The notes under the pieces: generated by a model | What the model was told of the DNA's origin: nothing | Databases searched by the model: none | The model's input: the letters and a program-made list of their open reading frames with translations, nothing else | Shown here: positions 10,089-18,664 of the stretch, in pieces | Layout: each line of letters starts with the position of its first letter | How positions within the stretch are numbered: position 1 is the first letter of the stretch | Position numbers and translations under genes: made by a program | Assembly (NCBI RefSeq): GCF_011090165.1 | Contig: NZ_JAADJT010000005.1 | Span: 124,001-188,000 of the forward strand | Reading direction: 5' to 3' | DNA: 64,000 nt | DNA from: Duganella aceris | Lineage (GTDB): Bacteria; Pseudomonadota; Gammaproteobacteria; Burkholderiales; Burkholderiaceae_D

Positions 10089-10712
10089 TTACTTGGCGGC
10101 TTTGCGGCGGCGGGCGACGAAGCCGATCGCGGCCAGGCCCACCAGCATCATGCCGTAGGTTTCCGGTTCCGGCACGGCTGCCGTCACCGAGACGTTGTCG
10201 AGCGAGGTGCCCAGGCCGTCGCTGCTGCCGTGGGCGCTGAAGGTCAGCGCTTGCATCGTGCCGTTGCCGATCAGCGTGTAGCTGCGGGTTTCCCAGTTGC
10301 CGTACAGCAGGCTGTCCACCGACGCGAAGGTGGTGCCGCCCCAGCTGACATCCAGCCCTTGCGACGAGGTCGCCACGCCGTCGCGGTTCTGGAACTGGAA
10401 GGTCAGCGTGTATTTCTGGCTCGCCACCGTCTGGAACGCCTGGGTGATCGAGCTATTGGCATAGGTGTCCAGTTCGACGAAGTTGACCCCGTCCGCTGCC
10501 GTGCCGACCACGTTGTGACGCACTTCGACGCCGGTTGGGGCGGCGGCGGTCCAATGGTCCAGGCCGCTGTAGATGTCCCAAGTGCCGTTGGCCTGGGTCT
10601 TGTCTTCGAAGCTGCCGTTTTGAATCAGGTTGACCACCGGGGTGGCGTAGGCGCTGCCGGCGGCCAGCAGGGCGGCGGCGATGACGGATTTGATCATTTT
10701 CGTGGTTTTCAT
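10089..10712 (-). CDS. PEP-CTERM sorting domain surface protein
   Basis: Exported protein of 207 residues. It has an N-terminal signal peptide (MIKSVIAAALLAAGSAYA) and a beta-rich ligand-type domain with NGSFE, a GLDHW stretch, FVELD and YTLTFQFQ, resembling DUF642-like domains. The C-terminal sorting signal is VPEPETYGMMLVGLAAIGFVARRRK (PEP motif, membrane helix, Arg cluster), which is recognised by an exosortase (not in this window). The start is the ATG at 10712; the frame extends upstream without a better site. The likely site of action is the cell surface or biofilm matrix. Confidence 0.85.
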   Translation of the reverse strand: MKTTKMIKSVIAAALLAAGSAYATPVVNLIQNGSFEDKTQANGTWDIYSGLDHWTAAAPTGVEVRHNVVGTAADGVNFVELDTYANSSITQAFQTVASQKYTLTFQFQNRDGVATSSQGLDVSWGGTTFASVDSLLYGNWETRSYTLIGNGTMQALTFSAHGSSDGLGTSLDNVSVTAAVPEPETYGMMLVGLAAIGFVARRRKAAK

Positions 10713-10830
10713 TTTGGCATCCCGGTGTTGTTGTTGATTGGAAAATTGCATTTCTCAAAAGACATGCAAATTGTATATTGGCAATCGAGCATCCACCAGA
10801 GACATTTGTCACTTTCTGATCTTTGTTGCA

Positions 10831-11901
10831 TCACATCATATCAATCCGTCCATACAGGCCATGTGCTTCGTCGCCCGGGCCGGCGGTGAAGAACAGAGTA
10901 TTGGTCGGCTGGCTGTTGACGCCGGGACCGAAGGCGATGCCCCACAGGCCATCGATCGCCAGCGCCGCGCCGCCGGCCTTGCCAAGGGTGCCGCTCAAGG
11001 CGCCCGTTTCGGGGTCGTAGGCGTTGATCTTGCCGTCGCCGAAATTGGCGACCAGCAGCTTGCCACTGTAGGTGCCGAAGTTGGACGGCGCCATCGCCAT
11101 GCCCCACGGCGCATTCAGCGCGCCGCCCCGCACCAGCTGCTTGACCAGCTTGCCCGCAGTATCGAACACATCGATCGCACCCAGGCCCGCGCCCTTGACG
11201 TCGTCATCGCCGGCGGCGGCCCGTTGCGCGTAGCTGACATAGACCCGGTCGCCGATGGCCTGGATGCCGAACGGCGCATAGCCGGCCGGCAGCGAGCTGT
11301 CCTGGAAGCCGCCCGGCAGCGTCGCCCGGTGGAAGGCGGCGTCGAACACGTCGATGCGGTTGTTATGGAAATCGGTGGCGTACAGATAATTGGCGCCGTT
11401 GTAGGCGGCGATCGCCAGCCCCTTGTAGACCACCGGCGCGGCCGGGGCGGCGACGGCAGTCAGTGCGTTGTTGCGGTTGACGGTCGGCGACCAGGCCGAG
11501 ATGCTGCCGTCTTCGCCGGCGAAGATGAACGGGCTGGCGGCGGTCACGCCGTTCTGGCTGATCTTGAAGTCGCTGCCGCCGTTGAAGACGATGCCGGTCG
11601 GCGCGGCGGGCGTGGCCACCACCAGCGATTGCGGCACGCCGTTGCCGTCGTACAGCGTGGAGCTGGCGCTGCCGTTGTTGGCGACCCAGACGAAGCCGGT
11701 GGGATTGAAGGCGATGCCCCAGGGGTTGATAAGCTTGGCGTCGCTGTGCGCGGCGGCGGCGCCGGCGTCGGCGACCAGGCTGGTGCTGGTGAACAGGGTG
11801 CTGCTGACCACGGGCGGCGTGGGCGTGACGGGCATGTCGTCGCCCCCGCCTCCGCAGGCGGTCAGGGTGGCGGCAATGATGAGGGATGGAACGGTGCGCA
11901 T
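10831..11901 (-). CDS. TIGR03118 family NHL-type lipoprotein
   Basis: A 356-residue protein with a lipoprotein signal (LIIAATLTACGGGG, Cys16) and a beta-propeller-like body. The repeated blades contain NPWGIAFNPTG, YLYATDFHNNRIDVFD, APFGIQAIGDRVYVSY, WGMAMAPSNFG, LLVANFGDGKINAYDP and GLWGIAFGPG, the pattern of TIGR03118 proteins often found in PEP-CTERM bacteria. The start has AAAGGAG at 6 bases. The function is not established; a secreted or outer-membrane binding role is likely. It follows the TorF-like gene on the same strand. Confidence 0.85.
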   Translation of the reverse strand: MRTVPSLIIAATLTACGGGGDDMPVTPTPPVVSSTLFTSTSLVADAGAAAAHSDAKLINPWGIAFNPTGFVWVANNGSASSTLYDGNGVPQSLVVATPAAPTGIVFNGGSDFKISQNGVTAASPFIFAGEDGSISAWSPTVNRNNALTAVAAPAAPVVYKGLAIAAYNGANYLYATDFHNNRIDVFDAAFHRATLPGGFQDSSLPAGYAPFGIQAIGDRVYVSYAQRAAAGDDDVKGAGLGAIDVFDTAGKLVKQLVRGGALNAPWGMAMAPSNFGTYSGKLLVANFGDGKINAYDPETGALSGTLGKAGGAALAIDGLWGIAFGPGVNSQPTNTLFFTAGPGDEAHGLYGRIDMM

Positions 11902-11971
11902 GGCGGTCTCCTTTCGGATCGGCGGGTTGATGCGCTGTTAATTCCCTGCCGCGCCCGCGCGGTTCCAAAAG

Positions 11972-12667
11972 TCAGAACGAATAAGTCGCGCTCATGCTCC
12001 AGGCCTTGGACGGATGCACCGGATAGGCGCGGTAGCGCATGCCGTCGTCCTGGCCGTGTTCGCGCGCCACTTGCAGCGTCCAGTCGCCGAACGGGATGCT
12101 GACGCCGAGCCTGGCGTCGTAGCGCGAGTTGGCGGGGATGCCGGGCCAGACGCCGGCGCTCAGGCTGTGCAGCAGGCCGGCGTGGGCGATCAGGTTGAAG
12201 CTGGGATGGATAGGGTAGAACAGGTTGACTTCGCCGTACAGCACGCGCGCCGGGTAGCCGAGGTAGCGCGGCGCGTAGTACAGCCGCGAGCTGAAGCGCT
12301 CGCCGGACAGGCCGCCGTAGCATTCCTGGAAGTCGTTGACGTGCAGCTGCGTATAGCCGATGTGGCTGCAACCGAGCTCCCAGCTCCAGCCCGAGCGCAG
12401 CCGCTGCGCGTAGCCGGCGTAGCCTTGCAGCTTGTAGCCGTCCAGGTCACCGATGGTGACGGCGCTGGCGAAGCCGCCCAGATACCAGCCGCCCGCGCCG
12501 TCAAGATTGAGCGTCAGCTGCGGCACCGCGCCATGGCCGCCCGGGGTCTGGCCGCGGTAGCGGTATTCCGATTGCAGCGAGACGCTGCCGGTCAGGTCGA
12601 CCTGGGCGCCGGCGTACAGCGGCGGCAACAACAGCAGGCAGGCAAGCGCCCGCAACGGTGGGCTCAC
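11972..12667 (-). CDS. TorF-family putative porin
   Basis: Outer-membrane beta-barrel candidate of 231 residues. It starts VDLTGSVSLQSEYRYRGQT, typical of TIGR02001/TorF proteins, has alternating amphipathic strands and ends in aromatic SATYSF. I chose GTG 12667 because it overlaps the protease stop by 4 bases (GTGA) and leaves a clean signal peptide (PPLRALACLLLLPPLYAGAQ); an ATG at 12739 would add 24 Arg-rich residues. It is the last gene of the sigma/anti-sigma/protease unit, so it is probably co-translated with them. Confidence 0.8.
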   Translation of the reverse strand: MSPPLRALACLLLLPPLYAGAQVDLTGSVSLQSEYRYRGQTPGGHGAVPQLTLNLDGAGGWYLGGFASAVTIGDLDGYKLQGYAGYAQRLRSGWSWELGCSHIGYTQLHVNDFQECYGGLSGERFSSRLYYAPRYLGYPARVLYGEVNLFYPIHPSFNLIAHAGLLHSLSAGVWPGIPANSRYDARLGVSIPFGDWTLQVAREHGQDDGMRYRAYPVHPSKAWSMSATYSF

Positions 12668-14037
12668 GGAACGGCGCCGCGTTGCGAGTAGGCGCGGGCG
12701 CAATCGCAATTGCGGACGAGGCGGGAGATGGAGGCGCATGCGTCGATGTTACCAGCGTTGAGCGCTTCGGCCGGTTGCAGCAGGCGGCGCAATTGTGCGG
12801 GCGACACGCCCGGCTGCAATTCGCCCAACAAGGCCAGCATGCCCGACACATGCGCGGCCGCATAGGAACTGCCGTTGACGAAGGCCCAGCGGCCGCCGGG
12901 CGCGGTGGTGGGAATGTCGTTGCCGGGCGCCAGCAGCGGGTGCTCCGGCAGCGTCGCGCCGGCCGCGCCCTGGCCGCCGCGCGCCTGCGAGGCCACCGCC
13001 AGCACGCCGGGATGACTGGCGGGGAAGGCCGGGCCGCCGGCCTGCGCGTCGATCGCGCCGACCACGCCGATGCCGCGCTCCAGCGCCACGTCCAGCAGAC
13101 GGTCCAACAGCCTGTCGGGCGGACCGGACAGGCTGAGGTTGATGACCTTGGCGCCGTTTAATATCGCGTAGTTGATGGCTTTGCCGAGCGTGAAGCTGTT
13201 ACATCGGGTGGCCTGGTCGGGGAGTTGCCAGCAGGCCCGCAGGCCCATCAGCCGCGCCTGCGGCGCCACGCCGACGATGCCGCCGCCGCCCGCGCGCGCG
13301 GCGATGATGCCGGCCACGGCGGTGCCATGGCTTTCGGGCGGCGTCGGTCCGGCGTCGACGAAGTTGCTGTTCACCGCCAGTTGCCCCTGCAAGTCGGGAT
13401 GGGTGGCGTCGATGCCGCTGTCGATCACGGCCACTTTGATGTCGCGGCCGGTCGTGTAGCGGTGCAGCTCGGCGACATGCCAGTAGCGCGCGGCGGGTTG
13501 CACCGGGTACAGCGGCTCGGCGGCGGAGGCGTTGGCGGCATTGGCGGCGTTGGCGGCGGCCGCCTTGGCCGGCTCCTGTGCCTGGCCCTGCGCCATGCCG
13601 CTGAAGCGTGCCACCGGCTGCGCCCATTCCACTTGCGCGTCGCGGGTCAACAGCGAGATGACGTGCTCGGCGCTTTCGTGGTCGGGATAGCGCATCACGT
13701 AGCAATCGAGACCCAGCACCGGCATCGGCCAGTCGTCCACCAGCGTCAGCCCGTGCTGGCGCGCCAGCTCCTCGGCGCGGCGGCGCCGCGCGGCGCGGCC
13801 GCTGTCGTCCAGGTAGCGACCGCCGTAGCTGGCGTCCGGCCGGTAGTGGGCCGCCGGCAGCCGCAGCATGACCAGCAGTTGATGCTCGTCCGACTCGTGG
13901 CTAGCGCTGGCCGGCGGCGCTTGCCGGGGCGCCGGCTGCTCCTGTGCCCGCGCCGTGCCGACGGCCAGCGCCGCCACACAGGCCAGACAGGCCATGCAGG
14001 CCAGCAGCGTCGCCACGCGCATGCGGAAAGTGTTCAC
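12664..14037 (-). CDS. Exported S8 (subtilisin-like) serine protease
   Basis: A 457-residue subtilase. It has a signal peptide (about residues 8-31), a pro-region of about 150 residues and then the catalytic domain with all three residues in order: Asp in VAVIDSGIDATHPD, His in SHGTAVAGIIAA and Ser in NGSSYAAAHVSGM. The oxyanion Asn is probably in AILNGAKVINLS. The C-terminus is short. GTG 14037 overlaps the anti-sigma stop by GTGA, and the stop overlaps the porin start in the same way. A periplasmic or secreted protease co-translated with an anti-sigma factor could take part in release of that factor; this is inference. Confidence 0.9.
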   Translation of the reverse strand: MNTFRMRVATLLACMACLACVAALAVGTARAQEQPAPRQAPPASASHESDEHQLLVMLRLPAAHYRPDASYGGRYLDDSGRAARRRRAEELARQHGLTLVDDWPMPVLGLDCYVMRYPDHESAEHVISLLTRDAQVEWAQPVARFSGMAQGQAQEPAKAAAANAANAANASAAEPLYPVQPAARYWHVAELHRYTTGRDIKVAVIDSGIDATHPDLQGQLAVNSNFVDAGPTPPESHGTAVAGIIAARAGGGGIVGVAPQARLMGLRACWQLPDQATRCNSFTLGKAINYAILNGAKVINLSLSGPPDRLLDRLLDVALERGIGVVGAIDAQAGGPAFPASHPGVLAVASQARGGQGAAGATLPEHPLLAPGNDIPTTAPGGRWAFVNGSSYAAAHVSGMLALLGELQPGVSPAQLRRLLQPAEALNAGNIDACASISRLVRNCDCARAYSQRGAVP

Positions 14038-14795
14038 GGCGTGCTACCTCCATCCAGCGGCTCGACCAGCTTGACGGCGGACTCGGCGCGCAGCGATTGC
14101 AGCGCCTGGTGGCGGCCGGCGGCCGGGACGTTGATCAGGTAGGCGTCGGTGACGGTCGGGCCGTCGACGACGCGGGCGTTCTGTGCCTGCAGGATGCGGC
14201 GCAACTCGCGCTCGCTGGTGTTGGGCTGGAACACCACCACCAGGTTGCCGCCCGCCGCCACGCCCGAGCCGAGCACGCGGTAGTCGGCCGGCTCGCCGCC
14301 CGGACGCACCAGCAGCGCCACCAGGCCGGCGATCACCACCCACTGCGCCGCCATCGCCCAGCGCAGCCACGAAGGCTGGTTGGCCGCCGCCGCGCGCCAC
14401 CATCGCACGCCGGTCGCGCGCTTGCCATCGGCTTCCGGCTGCTCAGGCGCCTGGCCGTCGGCCTGGGTCCAGCCGCTGCTGTCAGGCGCCGCTTGCCCGG
14501 CCGACTGGCGAACACCGGCCGCGCCGTCGCGCTCCTGCGGCCCGAGCGCCGGCATCAGCCGCCCCAGCGCCGCTTCCATGTCGAGCCCGGCCGGCGTCTC
14601 GTCCTGCGCCCGCGCCGCCTCGGCGTGCATGCCGTGCTCCCATTCCAGGTCCCGGCGGCATTGCGCGCAGCCTTGCAGATGTTCGTGCACCCGCCGCGCC
14701 TCGTCCGGCGCCAGCTGTCCGTTCGCGTACCACGGCAGCAATTCCTGCACCGCCTGGTGCGCCGGGATATCGATTCTAAAAACGCGCCCGTTCAT
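14034..14795 (-). CDS. Anti-sigma factor with zinc-finger N-terminus and membrane helix
   Basis: A 253-residue protein. The N-terminal zinc-binding anti-sigma domain shows HEHLQGCAQCRRD (HxxxCxxC type). A linker rich in Ala, Gly and Gln follows, then one membrane helix (MAAQWVVIAGLVALLV), and a periplasmic domain (FQPNTSERELRRILQAQNARVVDGP through AYLINV) that looks like the ferredoxin-like fold of protease pro-domains. ATG 14795 overlaps the sigma stop by ATGA, a better start than the longer frame to 14882. It should hold the adjacent ECF sigma factor at the membrane. Confidence 0.85.
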   Translation of the reverse strand: MNGRVFRIDIPAHQAVQELLPWYANGQLAPDEARRVHEHLQGCAQCRRDLEWEHGMHAEAARAQDETPAGLDMEAALGRLMPALGPQERDGAAGVRQSAGQAAPDSSGWTQADGQAPEQPEADGKRATGVRWWRAAAANQPSWLRWAMAAQWVVIAGLVALLVRPGGEPADYRVLGSGVAAGGNLVVVFQPNTSERELRRILQAQNARVVDGPTVTDAYLINVPAAGRHQALQSLRAESAVKLVEPLDGGSTP

Positions 14796-15355
14796 TGACT
14801 GCTCTCTCTTTCGTTCCACAACAAATCCTTCAATCGGTGCCGCGCGTGAAACATGCGGGTCTTGACCGTGTTCAGCGGGCACTCGACGATGTCGGCGATA
14901 TCGGCGTAAGCCATGTCATGATAATAGGTCAGCACCATGACGGCCCGCTGCGCCACCGGCAACTGGTCCAGCGCCGCGGCCACGGTGTGCTGCAACTGTT
15001 GCCGGCCGAACGCCTGTTCCGGCTGGTTGCCGGCCTCGTCCTCGTACAGCGCGGCGTCCGACTCGATCGGCTCGTCGCTGGCCTTCAGCCCCTTCAACGT
15101 TTTGCGATAGGCGATCGCGAACACCCAGGTGGACGGTTTGCAACTGCCGTCGAAGCTGGCGGCCTTTTGCCACACCACCAACATGGTGTCGTTCACCACT
15201 TCCTCGATCAGCGGCGCGCTGCGCGTCATGCGGCCGATAAAGCGCGATAAACGCGGAAAATACGCCCGGTACAGCGCCTCGAAGGCGTGTTTATCCCCGG
15301 CAGCGATTCTGCCCAACAACTGCACCTCATCCTGATCCGAGGTCGTCAACGCCAT
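14792..15355 (-). CDS. ECF-type RNA polymerase sigma factor
   Basis: A 187-residue sigma-70 family protein. Region 2 is ALYRAYFPRLSRFIGRM through NDTMLVVWQKAASFDGSCKPSTWVFAIAYRKTL, and region 4 is LDQLPVAQRAVMVLTYYHDMAYADIADIVECPLNTVKTRMFHARHRL, with the usual helix-turn-helix. There is no region 1 or 3, which defines the ECF group. ATG 15355 has GGAGG at 6 bases. It is the first gene of the four-gene unit. ECF factors usually activate their own operon; I could not assign a clear autoregulatory promoter. Confidence 0.9.
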   Translation of the reverse strand: MALTTSDQDEVQLLGRIAAGDKHAFEALYRAYFPRLSRFIGRMTRSAPLIEEVVNDTMLVVWQKAASFDGSCKPSTWVFAIAYRKTLKGLKASDEPIESDAALYEDEAGNQPEQAFGRQQLQHTVAAALDQLPVAQRAVMVLTYYHDMAYADIADIVECPLNTVKTRMFHARHRLKDLLWNERESSQ

Positions 15356-15459
15356 CCACATCCTCCATTGTTCACCGTTAATACCTTGCCGATTACAAAC
15401 GGTTCTACAAATCCGGAAATTATTTGAGCCTTGCATGCTAACACCGGGATTCGGCTACC

Positions 15460-16302
15460 ATGCACACCATGAATCCTCAATTAGACCAACTTCACGACTT
15501 TCTTCAACGCCACGAGCGCGTGCTGGTGCTGACCGGCGCCGGCCTGAGCACGGCCTCCGGCATTCCCGATTACCGGGACAAGGAAGGCGTCCGCCGTGGC
15601 CGCACGCCGATCCAGGGGCCGGATTTCCGCAAATCCGAGGCGGTGCGGCGCCGGTACTGGGCGCGCAGCATGGCCGGCTGGCCGACGCTGGCGCAGGCCG
15701 ATCCCAACGCCGGCCACCGCGCGCTGGCCGAGCTGGAGGCGTCCGGCCGCATCGCCGCGCTGATCACGCAAAACGTCGACGGCCTGCACCAGCGTGCCGG
15801 CAGCCGCAACTTGATCGAACTGCACGGCAACATCCACGGCGTGATCTGCCTCGACTGCCGCGCCAGCTATGAACGCGCCGCGATCCAGGCCTGGCTGACG
15901 GCGGCCAATCCGGCGCTGGCCGCGAGCGGCGGCGCCGGCGGCGAAATCGTCCCCGAAGCGCGGCCCGACGGCGACGCCGAAATCGAACTGGACGCCTTGC
16001 AGGATTTCCACATGCCGTCCTGCGAAGCCTGCGGCGGCACCCTGCAGCCGGACGTCATTTTCTTCGGCGACAATATCCCGGCCGAGCGCACCGCCGCCGC
16101 GCTGCGCATGCAGGAGCAGGCCGACGCCTTGCTGGTGGTCGGTTCATCGTTGATGGTATTTTCAGGCTACCGCTTTTGCAAGCTGGCGGCTGCGGCGGGC
16201 AAGCCGATCGCAGCCATCAACCTGGGCAAAACCCGGGCGGACGACCTGATCGGATTGAAAGTGGAGGCGTCGGCAACCGAGGTGCTGCCGCTGCTGCTTT
16301 AA
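15460..16302 (+). CDS. SIR2-family NAD-dependent protein deacylase (sirtuin)
   Basis: A 280-residue sirtuin. Its NAD-binding motifs TGAGLSTASGIPDYR and TQNVDGLHQRAG are clear, with the catalytic His in ELHGN. Two zinc cysteine pairs are present (CLDC and CEAC) and GSSL, INLG and the SAT end complete the fold. The RDKEGVRRG insertion near the start resembles the SIRT4-like class II group. It removes acyl groups from lysines using NAD in the cytoplasm. ATG 15469 is a second possible start three codons in. The stop overlaps the convergent FlgO-like gene by 4 bases. Confidence 0.93.
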   Translation: MHTMNPQLDQLHDFLQRHERVLVLTGAGLSTASGIPDYRDKEGVRRGRTPIQGPDFRKSEAVRRRYWARSMAGWPTLAQADPNAGHRALAELEASGRIAALITQNVDGLHQRAGSRNLIELHGNIHGVICLDCRASYERAAIQAWLTAANPALAASGGAGGEIVPEARPDGDAEIELDALQDFHMPSCEACGGTLQPDVIFFGDNIPAERTAAALRMQEQADALLVVGSSLMVFSGYRFCKLAAAAGKPIAAINLGKTRADDLIGLKVEASATEVLPLLL

Positions 16303-16850
16303 TTCCGCTGCAACATCGAGCGGACGATGGCTTCCTTGGCCAGCACATAATCCTGGCCGGCCATGACGAAGTTGGTGTTCGGCTGGATCACCTTGACGTT
16401 GATGAACACCATGTCGCTGGTCTCGGCATAGGAGCCGACCACGATCGCCTGCGCGTTGTGGCTGGTGGCCACTTCGCCGATCTCGCGGGTCAGCATCAGC
16501 TCTCCCTGGTTGCGTTTCAGGTAGACGCTGTTACGCAACTTCATCTCCAGCATGCTCAAGCCGCCTTGCGACAGGCGCGTCGACAGCTGCTCGGACACCA
16601 GCCGGCCCAGGGTGGTGGTCTGCTCCAGCGCATCGATATTGACGATGGTGGCCATGATCAGCGGCTTGTCGGCCATCAGCTTGCCGCTGAGCTGGCGCAT
16701 CAGCGAATCGGCCGCCTTGTAGTTGGCGTCGATAAACTGGTTGGAGGAAATCGTGGCGTAATTGCCTTCGTCGCTCTTCGGCGTGGAGGAACAGGCCGCC
16801 AACAGCAGCGGCAATGCCAGCAGGGCGACGCGGGCCAGGGATTGCATCAT
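16299..16850 (-). CDS. FlgO-domain lipoprotein
   Basis: A 183-residue lipoprotein (LLALPLLLAACSS, lipobox Cys20) with a FlgO-type domain. After the signal come SLMRQLSGKLMADKPLIMATIVNIDALEQTTTLGRLVSEQLSTRL and later AIVVGSYAETSDMVFINVKVIQP. FlgO in Vibrio is an outer-membrane flagellar accessory protein, but no flagellar genes are nearby, so this is likely a general outer-membrane lipoprotein. It directly follows the 16851-17537 gene without a gap (TAA then ATG), so the two are translated as a pair. Confidence 0.85.
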   Translation of the reverse strand: MMQSLARVALLALPLLLAACSSTPKSDEGNYATISSNQFIDANYKAADSLMRQLSGKLMADKPLIMATIVNIDALEQTTTLGRLVSEQLSTRLSQGGLSMLEMKLRNSVYLKRNQGELMLTREIGEVATSHNAQAIVVGSYAETSDMVFINVKVIQPNTNFVMAGQDYVLAKEAIVRSMLQRN

Positions 16851-17537
16851 TTACATGTCTCCACGGACTTTGAAGATCCTGGTCAATTGAGGTTCTTGCG
16901 GCAGCGGATCGATGATGCCGTACAGCATGCGATCGGTATCGGCCACATAGTAGGCGGAAGTATTGCGCGCCACGTAACGGTACTGGTCCGACACCGAGAC
17001 GGTGACGATGACCTCGGTCTTCGGCGTCTCGCCGGGCGCGAACTGGGCGTTCCAGGTGTCGCGCGTGTCCAGCGCGCCGCCGGAGGAGGCGACTTCCAGT
17101 TTGACCGGCGTGTCGCGGGTCGTCCAGATGCCGGCGCCCAGCGACGCCAGCTGGCCGTGGTTGCGGTATTGCGGGCGGTCGGCGGCGAAGGTCAGCGCCT
17201 GCACGTCCAGATCGACCCGCAGCGAGCCGGCGGGGCTGCGCGAGACGGTGTGGCCGTCGTTGACCAGCGACGTGGTCAGCTGGGTCGCCAGCGCGCGCTG
17301 GAACGGCGTCGGATCCCGCGCTTCGGCGATGAACACCGGACGCGGCGGGCTTTTCTTGAGCTCGGCCACGATGCGTTTCTCGATATCGTCGACGATCACG
17401 CCCCAGTGCCCGGCCGCTTGCAGCTTGGCCTGCTTCGCGACCGGGAAATTGGCCGGCAGCGGAGTCGGCGTGTAGCGCGACGCACATCCTGCGAGTAGTA
17501 TTCCGGCCACCAAAGCCGTTGCAGTTTTCAGCGCCAT
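16851..17537 (-). CDS. Putative lipoprotein of unknown function, paired with FlgO-like protein
   Basis: A 228-residue exported protein with a lipobox (GILLAGCAS). I do not recognise a family with certainty. The body has LQAAGHWGVIVDDIEKRIVAEL, GHTVSRSPAGSLRVDLDVQALTF and SVSDQYRYVARNTSAYYVAD, consistent with a beta-rich periplasmic domain. The second of two adjacent ATGs (17537) has GAGG at 5 bases. It abuts the FlgO-like gene, so the two lipoproteins may act together at the outer membrane. Confidence 0.75.
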   Translation of the reverse strand: MALKTATALVAGILLAGCASRYTPTPLPANFPVAKQAKLQAAGHWGVIVDDIEKRIVAELKKSPPRPVFIAEARDPTPFQRALATQLTTSLVNDGHTVSRSPAGSLRVDLDVQALTFAADRPQYRNHGQLASLGAGIWTTRDTPVKLEVASSGGALDTRDTWNAQFAPGETPKTEVIVTVSVSDQYRYVARNTSAYYVADTDRMLYGIIDPLPQEPQLTRIFKVRGDM

Positions 17538-17654
17538 CATTGCCTCGTCGTCAAAAGTCACTGTCCGATCCGCGCCCATGGCCGGGCCGCGAATGTAAAA
17601 TCATCCTGCTCTCAGTTTAGCATGGATGTTTCTAGTTAGAAATTCTCCGGCGCA

Positions 17655-17680
17655 TAAAAAACCCGGCGCGGGACCGGGTT
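17655..17680 (-). terminator. Rho-independent terminator of smpB
   Basis: On the minus strand AACCCGG, an 7-base loop and CCGGGTT are followed by a run of T. It lies about 25 bases after the smpB stop. Confidence 0.85.
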
Positions 17681-17704
17681 GTGTACAGCATGCGCAACAG
17701 TTTT

Positions 17705-18154
17705 CTAGCGGACGTTGGTCTTCATCGCGTGGGCGACTTCGCGCTTGCCGTCGCGATCTTTCTCTGTGGCACGTTTATCGTGCATTTTCTTACCTTTGGC
17801 CAGGCCGATCTCGCATTTGACGCGGCCGCCCTTGTAGTGCAGGTTCAGCGGCACCAGCGTGTAGCCGGAGCGGGTCACCTTGCCGATCAGCTTGTCCATC
17901 TCCGAGCGGTGCAGCAGCAGCTTGCGGGTGCGCACCGCTTCCGGGCTGATGTGGGTGGAGGCGGTCGGCAGGGCGCTGATGTGGGCGCCGAACAGGTACA
18001 GCTCGTCGCCCTTGATGGTGACGTAGGCTTCCTTGATCTGCACCCGGGCGTCGCGGATGGCCTTGACTTCCCAACCCTCGAGCACGATGCCCGCTTCGTA
18101 GCGGTCCTCGATGAAGTAGTCAAAAAAGGCTTTTTTGTTGTCGGCTATGGTCAT
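17705..18154 (-). CDS. smpB: SsrA-binding protein SmpB
   Basis: Binds tmRNA and brings it to stalled ribosomes for trans-translation. The 149-residue protein has all the family landmarks: [83 protein letters not shown] and a basic C-terminal tail. It is divergent from the RatA-like gene, a common betaproteobacterial order (smpB, ratA, rnfH). No tmRNA gene is visible in this window. Confidence 0.97.
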   Translation of the reverse strand: MTIADNKKAFFDYFIEDRYEAGIVLEGWEVKAIRDARVQIKEAYVTIKGDELYLFGAHISALPTASTHISPEAVRTRKLLLHRSEMDKLIGKVTRSGYTLVPLNLHYKGGRVKCEIGLAKGKKMHDKRATEKDRDGKREVAHAMKTNVR

Positions 18155-18229
18155 GTGTTGGTATCGGTTAAACTACTGCTGCGCGCCCAGGCACGCCAAT
18201 AATCCAACACTATAGCAAATGGTTAGACA

Positions 18230-18664
18230 ATGGCAGTAGTACACAAATCAGTTTTCCTCGGTTACAGCGCGCAGCAGATGTTCGATCTGGTCGCCAAGGT
18301 CGAGGACTATCCCAAATTCCTGCCTTGGTGCGGGGGCGTCGACATTCGCGAGCGGGGTGAAAACACGGTGGTCGCCAGCGTCGGCATCAACTACCATGGC
18401 GTCAAGCAAAGCTTCACCACGGCCAACGAAAACACGCCGTCCACCTTGATCAAGATGAAGCTGGTGGACGGTCCTTTCAAGACCCTGGACGGCGTCTGGA
18501 CCTTCAAGCCGTTGCGCGAGGACGCCTGCAAGATCGAGCTGGACCTGCACTATGAGTTTTCCAACATGATTCTGGAGCAGTTGGTGGGGCCGGTGTTCGG
18601 CATGATCGCCAACAGCATGGTCGATTCCTTCTGCAAGCGGGCGGAAACCGTGTATGGCAGCTGA
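18230..18664 (+). CDS. RatA/Coq10-like START-domain protein
   Basis: A 144-residue SRPBCC/START protein: FLGYSAQQMFDLVAKVEDYPKFLPWCGGVDI, DGVWTFKPL, LHYEFSNMILEQLVGPVFGMIANSMVDSFCKRA. This is the family of E. coli RatA (reported to block 70S subunit association) and mitochondrial Coq10 (ubiquinone binding). The sequence does not decide between a toxin-like and a quinone-related role. The RnfH-like gene overlaps its end by 11 bases, the usual pair. Confidence 0.9.
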   Translation: MAVVHKSVFLGYSAQQMFDLVAKVEDYPKFLPWCGGVDIRERGENTVVASVGINYHGVKQSFTTANENTPSTLIKMKLVDGPFKTLDGVWTFKPLREDACKIELDLHYEFSNMILEQLVGPVFGMIANSMVDSFCKRAETVYGS

